64,000 nucleotides of DNA, from contig JAODUP010000321.1 of assembly GCA_025642065.1 (NCBI GenBank), positions 800,001 through 864,000 on the forward strand, written 5' to 3'. The position numbers were made by a program, and so were the translations under genes. Under the pieces are notes generated by a model that was not told where the DNA came from, did no database searches, and worked only from the letters and a program-made list of their open reading frames with translations. The stretch is from Paralvinella palmiformis. Taxonomy: Eukaryota > Annelida > Polychaeta > Terebellida > Alvinellidae. Positions 55,689-64,000 of this stretch are shown in pieces. The stretch's first letter is position 1. Every line of letters begins with the position of its first letter.

Positions 55689-56419
55689 CGCCATTAGAAC
55701 TAAGGTTCGTCATTGTTGGTGTGCTCTATATTAAAAAAGAGACTCCTAAATCATATTCGCAACAGTTTCTATGATTTTTTAAGATAGGTGAGTTACTGTG
55801 TTATGTCATAGAGTCAAAATGAGCGCAATGCCCAGTGAAGGAATAAGAACATGATATTTCCCGGCCACGAAATGTGCGCTCTGTGATGACCGAAAGCGTT
55901 GGATTATTCAATTGGAGTCTCCGCGCTCTGGTATATATGATCTCCCGATTCTATACACTGTATGTTTAGGTTTATTAATATGTCTTTTGTTAATTCTATT
56001 TCTGATCTTTTGATCCTATGTAAGCAAAATGAATAGTTTAAGATAGAACGAGACCACCCGGTTGGCGCCGTTAAAACGAAGTTCCGAAACTGGGCATTTA
56101 TCAGCTAAGCTGGAAAGGATACATACACTTCCAAAATCGTGTTCTGTTAATAAATTATACAAAATAAATAGTGATCAAGAGTACTAGTATTTTGTTGTCA
56201 AGTTTTCCAGGTTTTGTTGTGGCTCAACTGACACCCTCGGTTGATAAATACAGCGATGACCATTTGCATTTCTGCTTGCCTTTATTGGCTAATATAACCC
56301 GAGTTTGCATTCATTATTAGTAAATGTGAAGTAAAAAAGTTGGAGGTGGGAGTTGTTCAATGAGACAAGTGAGGGTAATCCTAATTACAAAACAGACAAT
56401 CGTAATTACGATTAATAAC
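55689..56419. other. No gene seen
   Basis: Unique AT-rich DNA without a recognisable element. Confidence 0.4.
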
Positions 56420-56738
56420 GAGCCGTGATAGCGCAGTGAGTTAGAGCGTAGAACTCGTAACCGAACGGTCACGGGTTCGAGGCTCCGTGAGCTGCACTGC
56501 TGTCACGTGGCGACTGGTTCACTCATCCATAAAAAATGAGTATCTGACAGGATGCGATGGCATGTGTTTGAGTAATGGTTTGCGCCTATAATGGCAGCAT
56601 GCGTTGTATGCTCCCTTGGGAGTTGAGATATGTGCTGGGTGGATACAGGTCTGATTCAGGGATGTAAAGCGCCTTAGAGCAGTTTCTACCTGAATAGGGC
56701 GCTATATAAATATCACATACTATTATTATTATAATTAA
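56420..56738 (+). mobile_element. tRNA-derived SINE sharing its 3' tail with the local LINE family
   Basis: The head is GCCGTGATAGCGCAGTGAG (A-box) and CACGGGTTCGAGGCTCC (B-box, with a 2-bp insertion). After a body of about 190 bp the end is GTAAAGCGCCTTAGAGC through ATAGGGCGCTATATAAATAT, then (ATT)n. That ending matches the LINE tails at 58345-58425 and 45190-45284, including the AGCGCC/GGCGCT inverted repeat. No exact target-site duplication was found. Confidence 0.8.
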
Positions 56739-56879
56739 CCAAAGAGACAACGAACAATAACTTTCTTAATTATGGTTACACTCACATTTGGGTCTGTTCT
56801 GATTGTAGCTTTGGCATCTCGCCTGTTCTTGAGACTCGCATCAAAATACTATGGATGCTAATATTATACAAAACAAATA

Positions 56880-56919
<40 letters not shown>

Positions 56920-57337
56920 CCCCATCTTGAGAGAGATGAAGGAAACACCACCCTGGCATATTCCTGGCATAACATAATAAAAGCATTGTATGGCTTACAG
57001 TGTGTCATCGCAAATCAGAAACAATTTACAACGATTCGAGTAAAGTCGATAACTGTTAGAAATACAAATCTGGAACGATTATCCAAACTCGTCAGCTGAG
57101 CCTAGGCATGATAACCCTACAACATATTTGACGGATATTGAGATCGTAGTAATTTATCAAGCCACGTGTCTCAAAAATTAAGTGAACTAAGTCCTCAAAG
57201 CTGAAACCTATTCATTTTATCAGTTCAAACACTTGTTATTTTAAATAATACCTACAAACCTCCTTAAATCGTCCATATTCTGTTGGTGTTTAAGGCAGAT
57301 AATAATCTGTCGTGCTAGCCACCTGGCGGCCAACACA
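56739..57337. other. No gene seen
   Basis: (AT)n at 56885-56917 and unique AT-rich DNA. Confidence 0.4.
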
Positions 57338-57391
57338 TCGCACTTCAAAGGAAGGACGTCACTTGTTTCTAGGGCGCCCTACAACCGAGTT
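57338..57391 (-). repeat. Dispersed repeat Q, copy 2
   Basis: On the minus strand CTCGGTTGTAGGGCGCCCTAG and GACGTCCTTCCTTTGAAGTG align to the copy at 55636-55688. Confidence 0.5.
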
Positions 57392-57959
57392 CCGTCCCTT
57401 ACTGTTTAAAGCCGCAGTTTTATTCATATTCCAAAAGAGAAGATAAAACTAACATCTAAAATCAACTTCTATCATGTTTAGTCTCGGATACCATTTTTCA
57501 CGTAAACTAAATATCGTCAATCTTATCAGATTATTTGTTTACCTGTAATCTTATCACGATGGACGTTATCTATTTGAATGTTATTATTTTCTTACCAATT
57601 TGTCTAATTTAAGTATATAATGTTTATGAAGTGGCATGTTAATGGAATGAAAGAAAACCCAAGTTGAATGTCAAATTATTATATTTCAGTGACAGTTATT
57701 TGCATATAAATATGTAAATAGGTGACTTGCTTCATTTATTTCATCTCACCGACTTGTTGTTAATATTTCAGTATTTATTATCTTGGTAATTTTCATTGCT
57801 TTCATATTAAATTATTGGCTACCGCTGTAATATCCAAAAGTAAACGTAATATTTAAGGATAAATATGTTTATTGAGTTCGCATTCAAATACTATATACAG
57901 TGTCTAATAATTCTTTTGTATAATTTATAGGTTCGAAATTCCTCATAATATTATATTTT
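57392..57959. other. No gene seen
   Basis: AT-rich unique DNA. Confidence 0.4.
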
Positions 57960-58114
57960 ATGAGAGCTGTGGCATCAAATGGTACATTTTGTATTTGATT
58001 CCGCTTTCGATATGTAGCTTACATGCAAATGCTTCTCTTTTTCGTGTACAAAAAGTGGATTATCTTGGTCTTTAAAACTAATGAGTAGCCAAGAATTGTT
58101 ATAAATGTTTACGG

Positions 58115-58153
<39 letters not shown>

Positions 58154-58200
58154 ATATGTTTATATAGGTATATGTACATGTATGTTTAGGTTTATATATG
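57960..58200 (+). repeat. Dispersed repeat R, fragment
   Basis: GAGCTGTGGCATCAAATGG, GATTCCGCTTTCGATATGTAG, ACAAAAAGTGGATTA and TAATGAGTAGCCAAG match the middle of R. It contains an (AT)n expansion at 58118-58151. Confidence 0.65.
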
Positions 58201-58344
58201 TTAGGTTCATATATGTATATTATAATTTAATGCAGTAAGCAGCATTGACTGATCACTCTGCACATTATTGACTGTCAACATGTTGTTTCATTATTGACAC
58301 GGATAAAAGTTATATTATTAGATAGGTGAATATCTCAGGATCAC

Positions 58345-60315
58345 ACTTAATAATAATAATAATAATAATAATAATACAATATTTAATAAAACGCCCTTAC
58401 CAGTCAAAGGCGCTGTACAAATAATATGTAATATAATAATATCCCAAATAATATGTCTGTAAAATATCCTATAAGAGATTTAAAACATAATTATTTATCG
58501 GTGAAAACAATCTTGAACAAGTGTGGTTTTTAGAATAGATTTAAAGGTTTCAAGAGACGACACTAAATGCACAATTACCATATGACTTGAACCGAGACAC
58601 TGGCAACTGCAATAGTTTCTGATTGGAAGACCTGAGTTTTCGGAATGACTTTCTAATGGAAACCAGTTCACACAAGTATTCTGGCGCCATATCATTAATA
58701 GATTTATAAGTTATTAACACAATCTTGAAATGGATACGCTGTATAACAGGTAGCCATATTAGTTTTTGAAGAATTGGAGTGATATGATCATATTTTCTAG
58801 TATTTGTTACAATGCGAGCTGCACTATTTTGAAATCGCTAAAGGCGATTAATGTTATAATCAGATATGCCATATAACAGGGAGTTACAATAGTCTATACG
58901 AGCTGTAACAAAGGCATGGACTACAGTTAAAAGTGATTCTTGTGTCAAGAATGCTTTTAAACAGTAGATGTTCTTAAGATGGTAGTAAGCAGCTCGGCAT
59001 ACTGATGTGACATTTTCATACATGTTAATACACTGGTCAAAAATAACTCCTAGATTTTTTACTGACTCATTAGGCGTAATCGAAGATGAACCCATATTTA
59101 TTTTATTATCATTTAGTTTTAGAAGATTTTGAGTCATCCATAGCCGAATATCAGTAATACAATTTTCTAAATTCTTCAAGGAAGAGGATAAATTTAACTC
59201 ATTATCAGGATCCAGTGATATATACAGCTGTGTGTCATCAGCATACACGTAATATGTAAGCCCATATTGCTGCGAAATGATCCCAAGAGGACGGGTATAC
59301 ATTGTAAAAACCAGACGACCAAGAACTGAAGCATGTGGTACACCAGATAACAAACACTGAACGTCAGATAAAATACCCTGAACAGACACTCTCTGGGAGC
59401 GTTGTTCCAGGTAGGATCTAAACCATTCAAGTACTCTACCTGACAGACCAAACATGTCTTTTAACCTAGAGAAAAGTACATTATGTTCAACTGTATCAAA
59501 TGCAGCAGACATGTCCAGAAGAACAAGTATTACTGGCTTACCTTGATCAATTGACATCATAATATCATTTTTCACCCGAACCAAGGCTGTTTCAGTGCTG
59601 TGACCACTTTTATAGGCAGAGTGTAGTGATTAATTAAGGTTATAATTGATTAAATATTTACTTAGATGGAAAGCAACTGCCCTTTCTATAACTTTAGATA
59701 AAATATCTAAGATGTGACCATGTCTGTGTGTTCTTTCGTGGACATGCTGCCTGAGATTGGCAGATATAAGAATGTCAACCAGCTGTTTGGTATCTGCATT
59801 CTTCTAGCAATCCTAATGTATATTGAAATCACTTAAGATCAACAGATGGTCATTGTTGGTAGCAAGGGAGTCAACAAATTCCGAAAAATCCTTGAAGAAA
59901 TATGCTGCTTTCAGGCCATTTTTCTTAGTGGGGTGTAATCGGTAGATAATAGCTACATGAAAACTTATCCCCCCCAGATATAAAAGTCAGTTGGTAATTT
60001 TCAAAAATACTTAGTCTGAAAGCGCAAATGGGTTTCACACTTCAAAGAATCATGGAGAAGAATTCCTACTCCCCCACCTTTCTTGTGCATCCGAGCTGCA
60101 TGATTGAATGCATATCCAGCTGGAGTCACATCATCAACATGCACTATTTGAGGGATTTGTATCCCTAGGCGAGTCAGAGAAATATATGCTGGACAATACT
60201 GATCTTGCAGAGGACTGATATTCTGGTATACGATAGCAAGGGCTGTAGCAGTACACGTGATCAATACGTTGTAATTAGATGATTCTAGTGTAATAATAGG
60301 GACACTGAATCCCAC
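58345..60315 (-). mobile_element. CR1/L2-like non-LTR retrotransposon, 5'-truncated, internally deleted
   Basis: The minus-strand order is endonuclease remnant, RT, C-terminal domain, short 3' UTR, hairpin (GCGCC..GGGCG) and (ATT)n tail at 58345-58374. The tail and the RT class (LSAAFDTV type, YADDTQLY) support the CR1/L2 group. It is followed head-to-head by a second LINE at 60327. Confidence 0.8.
58490..60315 (-). pseudogene. Endonuclease-reverse transcriptase of the CR1/L2-like LINE (dead)
   Basis: The endonuclease part (about 60160-59740) shows DDVTPAGYAFNHAAR, KKGGGVGILLHDSL, then VAIIYRLHPTKKNGLKA and LLILSDFNIH* (catalytic D-x-N). Near 59705 the frame jumps from HGHILD straight to ILSKVIERAV, which belongs to RT. 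The roughly 200-residue linker is therefore deleted. RT (59640-58838) has LVLLDMSAAFDTVEHNVLF, SGVPHASVLGRLVF (usual QGSVLGPLLF changed), YYVYADDTQLYISL with both catalytic Asp, and WMTQNLLKLNDNKIN. A stop replaces Gln after INRL. The C-terminal block NSAARIVTNTRKYDHITPIL continues to about 58490. Confidence 0.85.
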
Positions 60316-60330
60316 ACACGACAGGTATTA

Positions 60331-61392
60331 GTGAATCCAGTTCTATGTTATGTTGCCCATGCGTTGGATAATTCATCTACTCAACATGTGAGCAACTGTT
60401 GTGTTCAATTTTATACCGTTGAGGAACTAAGTCTAGCAAAAGACATGCTATGGGATATAGTTGATCCACAGATAATGGGTCACCATAAGAAGAGAATAAA
60501 TCGTTCTACCTGATCAAAAGAAGAGGCTTTAGCCTAAGACATTTCAGATGCCCTAAAGAAGCTGGATGCAGCGGGTGCCACACCTGCTGTAACAGTTGAT
60601 CGAATTTGAATTAATATAATACCGACATTCACACCAGCTGAAACTGATTTGATATCTATGTGTCAGAAGTTAGTGGCCATGGAGGCACGTTTGAAGTAAT
60701 TTGAAGAGACTCTCAGTGATAATTGTATACGCACTATAACAATTCAGGACAAGGTTAACAACATGACGAACTATGCCAACGCAGTACAAACTATGGCTCC
60801 TCCTACGCACCCACATCTCCGGCTAGCAGATTGGCCTGCTTCAGCGAGAAAGGGGGCTGGTGGACACCTGGATGTGCTCCACGTGGGACAAGAGTCAGAA
60901 ACCGACACTCGTTAGAAGCAAATAAAACCGTAACGACAGCCGCCCCTTTGTCCCATGTGAACTCTGACGAGGCCCAAACATGGCACCACGTGACGCCCGT
61001 CACCAGCAAGCCGGACGCAGTAGTCAGTTACAGCGCACACATAGTGAGATTTCCATCAACTCTCTGCAGTTTATTCGTTCATCTAACTTTGTATTACCCG
61101 CAGCACAGATGAAGAATCCATGTCGCCGTGTTAAAGCCGTAGTGAGATATATTTATCTTCCGAGTTAATAACGAATCTTCTATGGATACTGTCAAGCAAT
61201 ACATGAACAATACAAATGTTGATGTTCGTGATATAGAACGGAAATCGAATGACGAATCTATCTATAATAGCTTTCATGTATGTTTTAAAGTTTCCGATCT
61301 GGAACAAGTGTTACAGTCAGACTTCTGGCCTGCTTATGTTAATGTAAGAGGCTACTACCTGCCAATGAGTCAACATGTTCAATCACGGAATT
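60331..61392 (+). pseudogene. ORF1 remnant of the second LINE
   Basis: First part: YVAHALDNSSTQHVSNC, VQFYTVEELSLAKDMLWDIV and a basic stretch HHKKRINR. It then has LVAMEARLK (short coiled coil) interrupted by stops. The part from about 61118 reads MDTVKQYMNNTNVDVRDIER, then FHVCFKVSDLEQVLQSDFWP and VNVRGYY. This pattern fits the RRM-like nucleic-acid-binding domain of LINE ORF1 proteins. Several stops and frameshifts separate the parts. Confidence 0.65.
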
Positions 61393-61464
61393 GAAATTAC
61401 ATTTTTGTATATACACATACCCAATATGGCTAGTACAAACTTATCTATTGCCTTGTAGACCGCA

Positions 61465-62030
61465 TTGCATATATTTAATATTAATCATTTATTTAATATG
61501 TGTGATATTGGAATGCTTCTAGAATACTGGTATCATAGTCACGAGATATCTTCGATTGGTACTCAGATTAGTAATGTACAGGTATATGGTTCCTCTGGTA
61601 TGGAACAGTCCGAATTATTGTATGGTAGACCTCATGGTGGATGTGAAATATTATTGAAAGATATTTGGAAATTCAAATTTACACCAGTGCCCCTTAGTAA
61701 ATGATGCTATGCTGACATTTTAGAACTCAACGGTGGAGCAAAAATCGTTATCTGTAGCATATATATGCCATGTGACACAACACATGACTATTATAATTTG
61801 GATGAATATCGTAATGTCCTAATGTATTTCATGTCAGTATGTATACAACTATACTGATGTCGATTATGTGATTTTAGCAGGAGATCAAAACACTGATGTC
61901 AGACTGTATACTCGTGAACTGAACCAGTTTGTATCACAACACAAATTGTATCCTTGTATATCGTCCAACGATGCTGATATCAAGCATACGTATGATTAAT
62001 GCGCATACGGGGGTACTCTCAACCCTCGAC
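61465..62030 (+). pseudogene. APE-type endonuclease remnant of the second LINE
   Basis: CDIGMLLEYWYHSHEISSIG resembles the E-x-W block (catalytic Glu followed by W/H). VYGSSGMEQSELLYGRPHGG precedes the central strand. VDYVILAGDQNTDVR (usual G-D-F-N-T) marks a catalytic Asp block, and SSNDADIKHTY follows. A frameshift near 61850 breaks the frame. Confidence 0.65.
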
Positions 62031-62520
62031 CATTTCTTAATATCTGAAATCAATAACAGAGTATGTTTCTCTCTATGATTGTTCAAACCTTTCAGACCAA
62101 TGACCCACGTACGTCATGGAAAAGGGACAGTTGTCATAACGTCGATCACTGTAAGGCATATTTGGACTCAATTCTTAATTACGTACATAAACCTTATGAT
62201 GAAATACATTGTAATGACCTACACTGTACTAGTCATGCTAATGATATTAATACATACTGTGAATGTCTCACTGGTGTTTGTATTAAGGCCACTAAGTGAT
62301 GTATGCCTCTCGCCCACAAGGGAGAGGGCGCGTTGGCTGGAATAAACATGTTAAAGCAAGTAGAGATGACTCTATGTTTTAGCTCTATATATGGGTACAA
62401 TGTGGGCGTCCCTCATCAGGTACAATGGCCAATATTAGACGATCTATCCGGGCCAGATATCATAAAACTAACAAGTTACTCAAATCTCAAGAAAAACAAC
62501 CCAAGCAGTAAATAAAGCAA

Positions 62521-64000
62521 TGCTCTTATGTCTGAAAACCAGCGTCACTTTTGGGATGAAGTCAAACATATTGATAATCAGTGTAATACCATCCCAAAAT
62601 TTGTTGATGGCAAACAAGGTGACCGAAATATTAGTAATGTGTTCGGTGAGAAATGTAAGCATTTGTATAATTGTGTAAGTTATGATAGATGTGAAATGCA
62701 TGATGTATACGAATCGCTAAATGGGGGTATTAAATCACGATATGAGATAGGTCTTTGTCATGATTAACATGTTATCAGCCTTAGTAGTGTATCAGATGTT
62801 ATTAGTAAATTGAAATGTAACAAATCAGATAATGTTCATGTACTATTGTCAAACTTTCTGATACATAGCTGTAAATCATTTAATTTACATCTATCTTCTT
62901 TACTGTTTAGTGCCATGCTGCGACATGGTGTCTCTCCTCAGAGTATGAGTCTGAGCACATTCATCCCAATACCCAAGAACCGGATTTAAAAAAATAAAAA
63001 GGCAGCTCCAATTATAGAGGTATTGCTCTTGGTAGCCTAATAGGCAAGGGTTGGATAACATTATTCTGGGTGATAATGTGAATATTCTTAAATCAAATGA
63101 TTTTCAGTTTGGATTCAAACTCAAACACTCAACCAGGCAGTGTAGTTTTGTTAACTGTCAGGCGTCAGGCTTCTGGCTGATCTATACAACAGTCAGTCTC
63201 TCAGGGTTAGCTAGAATGGTGGACAGATCAATAACCCATTAACAAGATCAAACGTCGTCAAACAAGGAGCAATCTTATCGCCAATACTATTTTGTATACA
63301 CATGGATGTACTAATGCTTAGAATTAGAAAAATTAAAGTTTGGTTGTCACATTGCTTCTAGATTTTGTGATATGCTTGTCAAACATTTGCTTCAGAGTAT
63401 GATGTAAATGTAATGCCAGTAAAAGCTAGTTATTATAGTTCAACTATCCTACAAATATTAAACATATTGAACTAAACAATATACCTATCCAGGTGTCTGA
63501 AAGTGATGTTCATCTAGGTCACCATATTGGTAAGAATTGCAACTATGATTCCATAAGCAAAGGAATTAGCGATCTAGTGTACAGAGGTAACTATGTGAAT
63601 GCCAAATGTGACACACATTGCACATACATTTATGGTTGTCCCTTCCGGAACATGAAAACATGTTGAATCAATAGATTTAATATAAACTGGCGAAAGTGTG
63701 AAAGAAGAACCTGGGGTGTCATATGGATGACTCATGGCACAACATTTAAGCATATAATGCGAGAACAAGGTCAATCTATTCAAACCCAGTTACTCAATAG
63801 GTTCCTGTCATTCTATTATGATGTTGTTCACAGCGATAATAAGCATATTAGCATGTGTAGTTCACTATGTACAAGATCAATTACAAATGTAGCGTCAAAT
63901 ATTAGGTTATTTTTACATGCATTAAATAATAATGGAGATTGTTTTACTGATTCAAGTGTTTTATCAATAAGAAGAAACTTATACAGCTCATTATTTTGTT
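62521..64000 (+). pseudogene. Reverse transcriptase and C-terminal remnant of the second LINE
   Basis: FGEKCKHLYNCVSYDRCEM and KLKCNKSDNVHVLLSNFLIH are the RT N-terminal blocks. LSTFIPIPKN, NYRGIALGSLIGK (after a frameshift) and FQFGFKLKHSTRQCSFV follow at about 62950-63150. About 130 residues with the first catalytic Asp are deleted before NVVKQGAILSPILFCIHMDVL (63248-63310). The YADD box is lost. SDVHLGHHIGKNCN and LLNRFLSFYYDVVHSDNKH are C-terminal, and the readable frame reaches the window end. Confidence 0.75.

Larger units (their letters stand above)
60327..64000 (+). mobile_element. Second non-LTR retrotransposon, decayed, runs past the window end
   Basis: Plus-strand order: ORF1-like (60331-60780), RRM-like segment (61118-61392), endonuclease (61465-62030), linker, RT (62528-63420) and C-terminal region (63480 onward). 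The last readable frame reaches base 64000. It differs from the neighbour at 58.3-60.3 kb in all domains. I cannot assign the clade. Confidence 0.78.

Overview
The window is animal (metazoan) nuclear DNA. It has spliced exons with GT-AG borders, CR1/L2-type non-LTR retrotransposons, tRNA-derived SINEs, intron-bearing MULE transposons with an apparent FLYWCH-type zinc finger, and very heavy micro- and minisatellite content. The mixture looks lophotrochozoan, most likely a mollusc, but I cannot name the species. Most long open frames here are by-products of tandem repeats whose period is a multiple of three, so I rejected them as genes.

Layout. From 1 to about 4 kb lie five minus-strand exons of one secreted or membrane protein that I do not recognise. 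Their splice sites and phases chain consistently. From 4 to 20 kb come SINEs and three large minisatellites (27-bp, 44-bp and 57-bp units). At 20.23-20.29 kb a minus-strand first coding exon encodes a signal peptide. Upstream of it, to 22.1 kb, is a cluster of five perfect TGACGTCA and five CACGTG palindromes. From 22 to 26 kb there are AT, CTCA, 12-bp and 23-bp arrays. From 26 to 36.7 kb there are MULE-type elements with terminal arrays of 15-bp iterons, one of them inserted into a dispersed LTR-like repeat (called R here). From 37 to 44 kb there are further R copies, a SINE with a perfect 10-bp target-site duplication, and an RT fragment.

From 44.9 to 47.1 kb are the best-identified genes. 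The apparent last coding exon of ethanolamine-phosphate cytidylyltransferase (PCYT2) is on the plus strand. The first two coding exons of a prolyl 4-hydroxylase alpha subunit (P4HA) are on the minus strand. From 49 to 52.6 kb are an RT fragment, a MULE remnant and a 28/29-bp minisatellite. From 56 to 64 kb are a tRNA-SINE, a decayed CR1/L2-like LINE on the minus strand, and a second unrelated decayed LINE arranged head-to-head with it and running off the window end.

How the pieces relate. The SINE at 56.4 kb, the isolated tail at 45.2 kb and the LINE at 58.3-60.3 kb share a 3' hairpin plus (ATT)n tail, so the LINE family probably mobilises the SINE. All five MULE-associated arrays keep a 15-bp period while their sequences differ. 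Several (CA)n tracts start at the same end of repeat R. No complete protein-coding gene is contained in the window.
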